Shown here piece by piece: positions 41,872-49,489 of a stretch of 64,000 nt of DNA. The stretch comes from Larkinella sp. C7. Its GTDB lineage: Bacteria > Bacteroidota > Bacteroidia > Cytophagales > Spirosomataceae. How positions within the stretch are numbered: position 1 is the first letter of the stretch; each line of letters opens with the position of its first letter. The position numbers and the translations under genes are program-made. Location of the stretch: assembly GCF_006149005.1 (NCBI RefSeq), contig NZ_VBSL01000002.1:62001-126000 (forward strand), given 5' to 3'. The notes under the pieces are model-generated. The model searched no databases, was not told the DNA's origin, and saw only the letters and a program-made list of their open reading frames with translations.

Positions 41872-42474
41872 TTACGATTCTACCGAAACGTTCGGGCGAA
41901 GAATCAGCCCGGAGGCTACGTGACGGGCTTGTAACACATGCCGCTGCTCGTGTGCGATCAGAAACCGGAAGGTGTCGCCCACCGAAAGCCGGATGAACCG
42001 GGCAATGGAAATGGGGATGCGGAGTTTCTGAATGTTCACCTGTTTGGCGCGTTCCAACAGCTCAAGCAGGGCATGTTGCTGTTCGAGAAAAACCGCTAAA
42101 ACTGCCGACGCATTCAGGTTCGAAACGGGCGTGTGTTCCTTGACGGCTTTCATTTTCAACCCAATCGAACCGTCGGCTTTGGGCTGCATCGAATTGGCGA
42201 AGTAGTTGCCGAGCCAGCCGCTCCGAAACGTCGAAATGGCCCGAATCGACTCGGTTTCGCCTTTCAAAACGGCGGCTTCGAGCTGCGGCAGGTAGTAATG
42301 CCCGTAACTGTTCAGGTGCTCCAGGCACTGCGCAATGCTCCACCGATCCGGAGCCGGTTGACGGTTTAACTCATCGACTGACAGCGGACTGAATTCTGTT
42401 AGGACCAGTTCGACGAGCGTTTGCGTTTCGCGGGTTAACTGATCGAGCAAGTCACTGGGTTGAAAAACGGGCAT
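41872..42474 (-). CDS. DinB-family protein
   Basis: A 200-aa four-helix protein of the DinB/YfiT superfamily. The likely metal-binding histidines are in C-L-E-H-L-N near residue 53 and H-E-Q-R-H-V near 174-178. Bacterial relatives include bacillithiol and other thiol S-transferases, but the reaction of this one is not known. It is 18 nt upstream of gntP and 80 nt downstream of the Crp-like regulator on the same strand; co-transcription is possible. Confidence 0.85.
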   Translation of the reverse strand: MPVFQPSDLLDQLTRETQTLVELVLTEFSPLSVDELNRQPAPDRWSIAQCLEHLNSYGHYYLPQLEAAVLKGETESIRAISTFRSGWLGNYFANSMQPKADGSIGLKMKAVKEHTPVSNLNASAVLAVFLEQQHALLELLERAKQVNIQKLRIPISIARFIRLSVGDTFRFLIAHEQRHVLQARHVASGLILRPNVSVES

Positions 42475-42554
42475 GGCTACGGGCGTTTATACGGACAAAC
42501 CTACGACGGTTTCTACCGAAAAATGTTGGCGCAGACCAAGATTTTCAACCCCCG

Positions 42555-43148
42555 CTACAATTTGACGGAGGCCAGTAATTTGCTGAATGTGGTGGGGTCC
42601 AGACCGAGGTATGACGCCAGATACTTGTGCGGAATCAGTTGCAGGACGTGCGGACTACGGGTCAACAACACCCGAAATTTCTCCTCGGCACTGAACGTCA
42701 TCAGTTCGATATACCGCTCCATCAGACCCGACATCGCAGCCGCCGTACCGATGCGTCCCCAGCGTTCCAGCGCCGGATAGGTGCCAAGAACCCGGTTAAA
42801 ATCGGCATACGAAATCCGCAACAACCGGCTGGTAGTCAGGGTTTCAAGGTAATACAACGACGGTTTTTGCAATTGAAACGAGTCGATAATGCCCGACATC
42901 GAGCCGGTATACGAAAAAATCAGCGTAGCATCCCGTTTCCCTTCTCCCACATAATACGCCCGCTGAACGCCATCGATCACGTAATACAGGTAGCGTTCGA
43001 TGTCGCCCGCGGTGGTCAGCGTGGTTTTCCGCCGGTAGTCGACCGGATGCCAGCAGGCCGCAAAAGCTTCCCACTCCACGTCACTCAGTTCACCGGCCTG
43101 AAAAATCATTTTTTTCAGGCTTTCCAGCGATTTCTCCCGTTCATTCAT
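42555..43148 (-). CDS. Crp/Fnr-family transcriptional regulator
   Basis: A 197-aa protein from ATG 43148 (an upstream TTG at 43160 is also possible). Residues ~25-120 form a cyclic-nucleotide-binding-like barrel, and the C-terminal ~30 residues carry the helix-turn-helix (Y-L-A-S-Y-L-G-L-D-P-T-T-F-S-K-L). It belongs to the short Crp/Fnr branch common in Bacteroidota, where the ligand is generally unknown. It may control the DinB-GntP genes that follow. Confidence 0.87.
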   Translation of the reverse strand: MNEREKSLESLKKMIFQAGELSDVEWEAFAACWHPVDYRRKTTLTTAGDIERYLYYVIDGVQRAYYVGEGKRDATLIFSYTGSMSGIIDSFQLQKPSLYYLETLTTSRLLRISYADFNRVLGTYPALERWGRIGTAAAMSGLMERYIELMTFSAEEKFRVLLTRSPHVLQLIPHKYLASYLGLDPTTFSKLLASVKL

Positions 43149-43380
43149 GTTTGTAATCAACCGGTTTTGCTACCAGCAACTCCGGCCGTAAATGTACAAA
43201 AAGGTCGTAGTATACTTGAACGCATAATTTAATCCCGTGATGGTTGTTGGATTATGGATGGTTGCCTGAACCAAATTTCTCGCCAAATCCTTATTGATGT
43301 AACAACATCAAATGGTTGGCGGGAGTCGTTCGATTCCCCGGAATGTGCGATCATCGTGTTTTTTATAACTACCGAAGAAA

Positions 43381-44088
43381 ATGAAAGTTGAAATCTGGTC
43401 GGACGTCATGTGTCCGTTTTGCTACATCGGAAAACGCAAATTTGAAGCCGCTCTGGAGCAGTTTGATCAAAAAGAGTCGATTGAGGTGGTCTGGAAAAGC
43501 TTTCAGCTTAACCCGGCTCAGGAGACCAACCCGGACAAAAGCATTACCGAATACCTGGCCGAAGCCAAAGGCTGGACGCTCGGCTATGCCAAACAAATGA
43601 ATGATTATGTGACCAACATGGCCGCTGAAGTCGGGCTTCACTACGACTTCGATAAAGCCGTGGTCGCCAATTCTTTCGACGCCCACCGGGTGGTGCAGCT
43701 TGCCAAAACCCAGGGCAAGGGCGACGATATGGAAGAACGCCTGTTCAAAGCGTATTTTACCGAAGGACTCAATACCGCTGATCATGACACCCTGTTGCAA
43801 CTTGGAACCGACATCGGTTTGGCGGCTCCTGAAGTCGAACAGGTGCTGGCATCCGATCAGTTTGCGGCCGATGTGAAAGCGGACATTCGGGAAGCGCGGC
43901 AGGTAGGTGTTACCGGCGTTCCTTTTTTTGTCTTCAACCAGAAATACGCCGTTTCCGGTGCGCAGGCACCCGAGACGTTTCTGGGTGCGCTCATCAAGTC
44001 GTACGGTGAATGGAAAGACGTTAACCCGCTGGCCGAAGCGGAAACCATTGCCGGTCCGGTCTGTATACCGGATGGGAATTGTGACTAA
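43381..44088 (+). CDS. DsbA-family oxidoreductase, FrnE-like
   Basis: A 235-aa soluble protein. The redox motif C11-P-F-C14 follows an N-terminal V-E-I-W-S-D-V-M strand, and G-V-T-G-V-P-F-F with the cis-proline near 178-185 is standard for the DsbA/FrnE thioredoxin fold with a helical insert. No signal peptide, so it acts in the cytosol, possibly as a disulfide isomerase or glutathione-S-transferase-like protein in stress. The C-terminus has an extra C-x-x-x-x-x-C pair (C-I-P-D-G-N-C). It is 21 nt before the following membrane protein gene. Confidence 0.9.
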   Translation: MKVEIWSDVMCPFCYIGKRKFEAALEQFDQKESIEVVWKSFQLNPAQETNPDKSITEYLAEAKGWTLGYAKQMNDYVTNMAAEVGLHYDFDKAVVANSFDAHRVVQLAKTQGKGDDMEERLFKAYFTEGLNTADHDTLLQLGTDIGLAAPEVEQVLASDQFAADVKADIREARQVGVTGVPFFVFNQKYAVSGAQAPETFLGALIKSYGEWKDVNPLAEAETIAGPVCIPDGNCD

Positions 44089-44109
44089 TTTTGCCATAAA
44101 ATAGCCACC

Positions 44110-44484
44110 ATGATGCCACATTCGTCCGATAGCTCCTACGCCCGCGAACCGTTTTTCAACACGCGGCTCATCATCAACACCCTGTTGGTTCTGGCCAACA
44201 GTGCGCTACTGCTGTTTGTGATCAAATGGGCGGATGTGGTTCACTGGCCGTATTTTCTGGCGGCTGTCAGTGCCGCCATCATCGGTTTTCTGGAGCCCCG
44301 AAAAGGCTGGTTTTTAGCGGTTTTACAAGCTGCTTTTCTCTGGATTGGCTACACGTTTTTTACGGCTACTCCCGATAACGGAGGAAAACACGAACTGGAG
44401 CTTTTCTGCCTCTATGGTTCTATCTTCCTTACCTTTCTGGGAAGTTTTGTAGGCGGTATTTTGAAACGGGCGGTCGGTAAATGA
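44110..44484 (+). CDS. Small membrane protein, unknown
   Basis: A 124-aa protein with four hydrophobic segments (about 19-38, 43-58, 67-82 and 95-116), so an integral inner-membrane protein. No family recognised. The start is ATG 44110 or 44113. It probably shares a transcript with the FrnE-like gene 21 nt upstream. Downstream is a long hairpin before the convergent glycosidase gene. Confidence 0.72.
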   Translation: MMPHSSDSSYAREPFFNTRLIINTLLVLANSALLLFVIKWADVVHWPYFLAAVSAAIIGFLEPRKGWFLAVLQAAFLWIGYTFFTATPDNGGKHELELFCLYGSIFLTFLGSFVGGILKRAVGK

Positions 44485-44516
44485 TCGGGGGGGCTTGGTT
44501 CGTTGTTCAACATTCG

Positions 44517-44643
44517 GTGTTTGTTATTCTTTGTTCATTATTCAATGTTCGTTATTCAATATTCGATATTTCTTAACTTTTAAAAATTGAATAGCGAACA
44601 CCGAATATTGAATAACGAATAATGAACAAAGAATAACAAACAC
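44517..44643. repeat. Intergenic hairpin, RTTCNNN family (B1), with a 7-nt bulge
   Basis: Outer stem 44517-44543 with 44617-44643 is a perfect 27 bp; inner stem 44551-44565 with 44602-44616 is a perfect 15 bp. The only interruption is AATGTTC (44544-44550), one extra 7-mer on the left arm. The left arm reads as 7-nt words with R-TTC or ATTC starts (ATTCTTT, GTTCATT, ATTCAAT, GTTCGTT, ATTCAAT). It lies between convergent genes. Confidence 0.9.
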
Positions 44644-44652
44644 TGAACGCTG

Positions 44653-45660
44653 CTACTTCAATGGCTGCGGCTTCACCCCTTCCACCGTAATTTTCACCGG
44701 TTTAATCAATCCCTTCGCATCAAATTCCATGATATCGATGCAGGTTTCGCGGTGGTTGCCGTCGGTTTCCGTCAGCGGACGGCGGTGATACACGATGTAC
44801 CATTGATCTTTTCCCGGCACCTGGATCACCGAATGATGCCCTGCGCCGGTTGCCACGCCGGGGTCCTGCTTGAGAATTTTATCGATCCGTTCGAAAGGAC
44901 CAAACGGTGAATCCGCCATGGCGTAGGCAACGGAATAGTTGGGGCCGGTCCAGCCACCTTCCGACCACATAAAGTAATATTTTCCGTTGCGAATGAACAT
45001 GAAAGGCCCTTCCACGTAGCCTTTGGGCGTAATTTCCTTAAACGTCGTACCATCGGCAAATGGCACAAAACCGGTGAAATCGTCTTTCAGTTTGGCGATG
45101 TTGCAGTGCCGCCAGCCGCCGTAAATCATGTAATACTGACCGTCTTTATCCTTGAAGACAAACTGGTCGATGGGCTGCGCCCCGTTGATAATCTTGTCGA
45201 TCAGTGGTTTACCCAAATAATCCTTGAATGGCCCGGCCGGATTGTCGGCCACCGCCACGCCAATCCCGCCCACGTCTTTCTGATCATTTTGAATGTCATT
45301 GGCCCCGAAAAACAGGTAATACTTGCCGCCTTTTTCAACGATGGCCGGTGCCCACATCGCCCGCCAGGCCCATTTGATGGCCGTGGTGTCGATAATCCGG
45401 CTGTGTTTTGTCCAGGTCACCAGGTCAGGTGACGAAAAGGCGTCCATGAAAACCTGCTGGTTATACGGTGCCGAATAGGTCGGATAAATCCAGTATTTGT
45501 TCCCCAGGATAATGCCTTCGGGATCGGCATACCAGCCCGGAAATACCGGATTACCAGACGTCAGTTTTTTCGCGGCATTGGGTTGAGAAGCTGTTGTGGT
45601 TTGCGAAAAAACCGGAAAGAATGAATAAACGAAGGCGATAAGCAGAAAATAACGTTTCAT
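44653..45660 (-). CDS. Glycoside hydrolase family 43-like enzyme
   Basis: A 335-aa secreted five-bladed beta-propeller protein with a signal peptide (residues 1-19). The catalytic acids expected for GH43 are visible: Asp in G-W-Y-A-D-P-E near 46, Asp in Q-P-I-D-Q near 166, and Glu in Y-V-E-G-P-F near 218. M-W-A-P-A-I takes the place of the usual W-A-P-(D/E) motif. Family members act on arabinosides, xylosides or galactosides; the substrate is not defined here. It is the last gene of the VF530-GH-GH43 set, ending 10 nt before hairpin B1. Confidence 0.88.
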   Translation of the reverse strand: MKRYFLLIAFVYSFFPVFSQTTTASQPNAAKKLTSGNPVFPGWYADPEGIILGNKYWIYPTYSAPYNQQVFMDAFSSPDLVTWTKHSRIIDTTAIKWAWRAMWAPAIVEKGGKYYLFFGANDIQNDQKDVGGIGVAVADNPAGPFKDYLGKPLIDKIINGAQPIDQFVFKDKDGQYYMIYGGWRHCNIAKLKDDFTGFVPFADGTTFKEITPKGYVEGPFMFIRNGKYYFMWSEGGWTGPNYSVAYAMADSPFGPFERIDKILKQDPGVATGAGHHSVIQVPGKDQWYIVYHRRPLTETDGNHRETCIDIMEFDAKGLIKPVKITVEGVKPQPLK

Positions 45661-45686
45661 CAGATTGGGAAAGTTAAATCAATTGA

Positions 45687-46604
45687 TTAGGGTTGGGAAG
45701 CGGGCAGAAAAACCCTGACGTCCGGGTGCATGGTGTAAAGCCGGTATTTCGTACCGTCATGAACCAGAAATCCGCTCGACGTATTGTTTTCCATGATGGG
45801 GTTTTTAGCGTATTTCTTCCAGTGAATCAGGTCTTTCGAAACCGCCACGTTGTTTGTCCACTCCCGCCAGTCTTTGAAAGCGGATGCGTGATAGTACATG
45901 TAGTAAAGACCTTTGTACTTGATAATCTGGTTGGTTGCCACCGCAAACTGATCATATTTTTCCGGGCCGCATTTCAAAACTGGCTCATCCTGTACATTCT
46001 TCCAGCTTTTCAGGTCTTTGGAAGTAGCCAGCCAAACCGCTGCATCATTCCTTTCATAAAACAAATACCAGACATTGCCTTCCTTCCAGATGGCCGGCGT
46101 GCCGTACGGCCCGGCACTGAGCGGTTTTCCGTCGACACCGCGAATATCGAGTGGGCCACGCTCTTCCCAGTGAAGGCGGTCGGTCGACGTCAGGAGGTGG
46201 GCAACGTCCTCTTTCCCTTCCGCAAACATATAATAGGTGCTGCCGGATTTCACGACCGACATATCTTCCACCCAACCCGCAGTATAAATGGGGTTTTCCG
46301 GGTGCCGTTTCCAGGTAAACCCGTCGGAAGACGTCGCCAGACCCAGGTATTTCGTCGTATTTTTTCCGTCTTTATAACCCGTATACCACAGGTACCAGTT
46401 TTGGCCCTCCCGAAGAATATAGCCCCGTTCCCGGATGTTATGATCCCAGGTGGATGCCTTCGTACCGGCAAAAACCGGGTTGTTTTCATACGGTTTAAAA
46501 TGGACGAGTTCATCCGGAAATTCGGGGTCGGGAGCCGGTTTTTCGGACACCATACCGCCAAAGAACAAGGTGGAAACTAGGAAGATCAGGTAGGGTTTTC
46601 TCAT
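45687..46604 (-). CDS. Secreted glycosidase-like beta-propeller protein (GH43/GH32-like)
   Basis: A 305-aa protein with a signal-like N-terminus (residues 5-19) and repeated W-Y-L-W-Y-T-G / W-Y-L-F-Y-E-R strands typical of five-bladed propellers in the GH32/43/62/68 groups. I can see F-A-G-T-K-A-S-T-W-D near 46 and later acidic residues, but cannot map the catalytic triad with confidence, so it may be an enzyme or binding homologue. It lies 26 nt upstream of the GH43-like gene and 10 nt downstream of the VF530 gene, so all three probably share a transcript. Confidence 0.78.
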   Translation of the reverse strand: MRKPYLIFLVSTLFFGGMVSEKPAPDPEFPDELVHFKPYENNPVFAGTKASTWDHNIRERGYILREGQNWYLWYTGYKDGKNTTKYLGLATSSDGFTWKRHPENPIYTAGWVEDMSVVKSGSTYYMFAEGKEDVAHLLTSTDRLHWEERGPLDIRGVDGKPLSAGPYGTPAIWKEGNVWYLFYERNDAAVWLATSKDLKSWKNVQDEPVLKCGPEKYDQFAVATNQIIKYKGLYYMYYHASAFKDWREWTNNVAVSKDLIHWKKYAKNPIMENNTSSGFLVHDGTKYRLYTMHPDVRVFLPASQP

Positions 46605-46614
46605 AAAAAACAGG

Positions 46615-46836
46615 TCACTTGGTTTTAAGGGATAGGTAAAGCTCTTCCACTTTCTGCCGCGCCCAGGGTGTTTTGCGCAGGAACGTCAGGCTGGATTTGA
46701 TGCTCGGATTGTCGGTGAAACAGCGGATGGTAATGCGTTGCCCCAATCGCGTCCAGCCATAGTACTCCACCAGCTCCGTCAGGATGCTTTCGAGGGTTTT
46801 GCCGTGAAGCGGATTGTTGGGCTGAAGTGGGGTCAT
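46615..46836 (-). CDS. VF530-family DNA-binding protein (DUF2132)
   Basis: A 73-aa protein matching the VF530 family: N-P-L-H-G-K-T-L-E at 8-16, V-E-Y-Y-G-W near 27-32, [14 protein letters not shown][10 protein letters not shown] near 37-60. Structures show a double-stranded DNA-binding helical fold, but the biological role is unknown. It begins the transcript that continues into the two glycosidase genes; a TATCTTTG -7 element lies 27 nt upstream. Confidence 0.9.
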   Translation of the reverse strand: MTPLQPNNPLHGKTLESILTELVEYYGWTRLGQRITIRCFTDNPSIKSSLTFLRKTPWARQKVEELYLSLKTK

Positions 46837-46862
46837 AATCTGAAAAAGCTTACATTCGGCTG

Positions 46863-46870
46863 CAAAGATA
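46863..46870 (-). promoter_or_regulatory. -7 promoter element for the VF530 gene
   Basis: On the minus strand the sequence is TATCTTTG, an exact TAnnTTTG match, 26 nt upstream of the ATG at 46836. Confidence 0.55.
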
Positions 46871-47075
46871 GCCCAAGTTGCGAAACCGGGGTTTTCCGGG
46901 GCAAATCTTCTTTTTAATATACAATGCGCTTTATTTTTCGTTTTTTAAGGCTATCTTAAGCCAGATTAAAGAGAAAAGACGTTAGACAAGAGAACCAGGG
47001 CTAAAAACGTGTCGGTTTTCAGTCGCTTTTTTGTCTTTACTTTCTTTCACCTATAAAATTCTAATCCCCAGAACC

Positions 47076-47189
47076 ATGGCACAGCAAAAAGCACCCACAA
47101 AAGGAAGCGCAAAAAAACCGTCGGAGAAAACGTTGAAGGAAAAACGGGCCGACAAACAGGCGAAACGCGACAACAAAAAAGATTATTAA
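47076..47189 (+). CDS. 37-aa lysine-rich peptide
   Basis: ATG to TAA frame of 38 codons giving a very basic protein: it starts M-A-Q-Q-K-A-P-T-K-G-S, continues with K-K-P-S-E-K-T-L-K-E-K-R-A-D and ends R-D-N-K-K-D-Y. Sixteen of the 37 residues are Lys or Arg. It is likely disordered or helical and may bind nucleic acid. Support: good ATG, strong compositional bias, and location in a 350-nt gap otherwise empty. Its stop is 2 nt from the stop of the convergent radical SAM gene. I cannot name a family. Codon use fits the genome. Confidence 0.6.
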   Translation: MAQQKAPTKGSAKKPSEKTLKEKRADKQAKRDNKKDY

Positions 47190-47191
47190 TC

Positions 47192-49390
47192 TTAAACAAC
47201 AAGCAGTCCATTCTGACGCAAATTTCGCCAGGTTGCCGACTGTATAAAGGTCCCAAAACTCCCCAAACCGACGGCTTCAAAGTCCGCTTTCAAGCCGTCG
47301 AGGGAGTAGGGCTCGTGGTTCCCAATCACCAGCCTGGGCATCACGCCCTCCAGCCACTCTCCCACCGGTACGCTCGTCTCCAGCGCCCATTCACTTTTCT
47401 TCGAGTAGAAAACCAACTCGGCTATTTCAGATTTTTTATTGCCTTTTTTTACCTCCAGAATGGATACGACCGGCAAACTTCCCGGCCAGATCACCATCGC
47501 ATTCGGCCGAAACCCGCTGTCTGGCAATTGGCGGATACTCTGCTCAATATACTTCGGCGGAATGCTGGTTGGTGGTGTTTTGAAATCAAACCACTTTTTG
47601 AGCGGAAACTCAAAAGCGACACCGTGCATGTAGTTGAAAAGTGACTTCCGCAAGCCCTCCGAAAACAGGCTGTGATCGGCCCCCAGCGGGTCGTCGTGGT
47701 CCAGGTCGTTGTCGGCAAACAAACCGGTGTCGGGGCCAATCCGCTGGACATCGAAACCCGCCGGATGCAATCCCACCGGGCTGTGGGCCGTCATGGCAAA
47801 CCGGTGCCAGAATCCCGACTGCACAATCCCTATTTCGAACAATTGCCGCACCATTTCCAGCGAATCGATGGTTTCCTGCGCCGTTTGCGTCGGAAAACCG
47901 TACATCAGGTACGCATGAACCATGATGCCAGCCTGCGTAAAACCGTCGGCAACCCGCGCCACCTGCGCCACCGTGACCCCTTTTTTCATGCGTTCGAGCA
48001 AGCGATCCGACGCCACTTCCAGCCCCCCCGAAACCGCAATGCAGCCCGATAATTTCAGCAACTGACAGAGGTCGGGCGTGAAGTTTTTTTCAAACCGGAT
48101 GTTGGTCCACCAGACTACCGTCAACTTCCGGCGAATGATTTCGAGGGCCAGATCACGCATCAAAGCGGGCGGAGCGGCCTCGTCTACAAAGTGAAAACCG
48201 TTCTGTCCGGTTTGTTCGATAATCTCCGCGATGCGATCGCAGAGCAGGGCCGCCGTCAGGGGCTCATACCGCTTAATGTAGTCTAAAGAAACATCGCAAA
48301 ACGAACATTTCCCCCAGTAGCATCCGTGGGCCAGCGTCAGCTTGTTCCAGCGTCCGTCAATCCAGAGCCGGTGCATCGGGTTAACGATTTCAATGACGGA
48401 TAAATAGTCGTTCAGCCGCAGATCGCGGTAGTCGGGCGTGCCGGTATCGCGCTGCGCTACATCGCGCTCCCGGTTCTGATTGTAGTAGGTCACGACGCCG
48501 TCCGTTCGGGCATAGACCCGCTTCAACCCGGCCCGGTCGCGCTGACCCGCCAGAAAATCCAGCAGCGAAAGCAAGGGCGCTTCGCCGTCGTCGAGGCAGA
48601 TGTAATCGACGTAATCAAAAACCCGGGGTTCCTTCAGCGAACGGAGTTCGGTATTGGCATAACCGCCCCCCATGATCACGGCAACATGGGGGTGGTTTTT
48701 CTTGAGATACTGACCGCACTTCAAAGCACCATACAGGTTTCCGGGGAATGGAACTGTCAGACAAACCACGTTGGGTTGCCACTGTTGCAGCCGCTGTTCG
48801 AGCAGGTTCGTTAAAGTTACCGAAATCAGGGTTTCGGGAGCCTGCAAAGCGGTATGCAGGTCATCAAAGTGCGTGGCCGAGCGCCCCAGTCGTTCGGCAT
48901 ACCGGCTGAATCCAAAGTGCGGGTCGACCGCTTCGGTGATCAGATCGGCGAGGTCTTCGAGGTACAGGGTGGCCAGATGCCGCGCTTTGTCGTGAATGCC
49001 CATCGTGCCGAACGCCCAGTCCATGTCATCGAGTTGGGCAAACCGCGAGGCTTCGGGCAAATAGGAACGGTCGCAAATGCTGTGGGCCAGCGTCGGATTT
49101 TTGTTTTGCAAAAACCGGATCACCGGGTCGATGGTGCTGGTATACTCGTCGCGGAGCGAAAAAATCCGAAAGCTGTTTTCAGACAGTTCAGCATCCGAAG
49201 CGTCCAGTGCGGCAAATAACGTCCGCAAACCGTTACCCGAAAACAGATCCAGAATCACTTCAATACCCAGATCAGCCTGATGCGAACGGAATCCTTTCGT
49301 ATTCAGAAAACCTTTCAGGTAAGCCGTAGCCGGATACGGCGTGTTGAGCTGCGTGAAAGGCGGGGTAATAAAAAGGATCTTCTGTTCCAA
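47192..49390 (-). CDS. B12-binding-type radical SAM protein with CX4CX2C cluster motif
   Basis: A 732-aa protein. The N-terminal ~300 residues resemble a cobalamin-binding Rossmann domain (I-M-G-G-G-Y-A-N-T-E near 247, Y-I-C-L-D-D-G-E-A-P near 271). The radical SAM core follows, with the cluster motif H-G-C-Y-W-G-K-C-S-F-C-D near 355-366; spacing is CX4CX2C rather than the common CX3CX2C. E-A-A-P-P-A-L and the G-G-L-E-V-A-S-D-R-L-L motif support the TIM barrel. Start TTG 49390, backed by a TACCTTTG -7 element 26 nt upstream. Such enzymes methylate or rearrange unactivated carbons; the substrate is unknown. No precursor peptide or lipid-biosynthesis partner is adjacent. Confidence 0.87.
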   Translation of the reverse strand: MEQKILFITPPFTQLNTPYPATAYLKGFLNTKGFRSHQADLGIEVILDLFSGNGLRTLFAALDASDAELSENSFRIFSLRDEYTSTIDPVIRFLQNKNPTLAHSICDRSYLPEASRFAQLDDMDWAFGTMGIHDKARHLATLYLEDLADLITEAVDPHFGFSRYAERLGRSATHFDDLHTALQAPETLISVTLTNLLEQRLQQWQPNVVCLTVPFPGNLYGALKCGQYLKKNHPHVAVIMGGGYANTELRSLKEPRVFDYVDYICLDDGEAPLLSLLDFLAGQRDRAGLKRVYARTDGVVTYYNQNRERDVAQRDTGTPDYRDLRLNDYLSVIEIVNPMHRLWIDGRWNKLTLAHGCYWGKCSFCDVSLDYIKRYEPLTAALLCDRIAEIIEQTGQNGFHFVDEAAPPALMRDLALEIIRRKLTVVWWTNIRFEKNFTPDLCQLLKLSGCIAVSGGLEVASDRLLERMKKGVTVAQVARVADGFTQAGIMVHAYLMYGFPTQTAQETIDSLEMVRQLFEIGIVQSGFWHRFAMTAHSPVGLHPAGFDVQRIGPDTGLFADNDLDHDDPLGADHSLFSEGLRKSLFNYMHGVAFEFPLKKWFDFKTPPTSIPPKYIEQSIRQLPDSGFRPNAMVIWPGSLPVVSILEVKKGNKKSEIAELVFYSKKSEWALETSVPVGEWLEGVMPRLVIGNHEPYSLDGLKADFEAVGLGSFGTFIQSATWRNLRQNGLLVV

Positions 49391-49415
49391 GATGCTGCCG
49401 GGGCTTCGTTCCAGA

Positions 49416-49423
49416 CAAAGGTA
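49416..49423 (-). promoter_or_regulatory. -7 promoter element for the radical SAM gene
   Basis: Minus-strand TACCTTTG matches TAnnTTTG, 25 nt before the TTG start at 49390, which supports that non-ATG start. Confidence 0.55.
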
Positions 49424-49489
49424 GTTCTTGTTGGTCAGAAATAGCTCTTTTCATAAATGCGTCCTATTTTAGCGCAACCGAATACAGCC

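Noticed and set aside
44510-44650. CRISPR-like array at the RTTCNNN hairpin
   Set aside because: Repeat units are 7 nt and degenerate with no spacers, and no cas genes are present; the structure is an inverted, not direct, arrangement.
47076-47189. RiPP precursor for the adjacent radical SAM enzyme
   Set aside because: The peptide is almost entirely Lys/Arg/Glu/Ala with no core-like Cys, Thr or aromatic cluster, and it is on the opposite strand.
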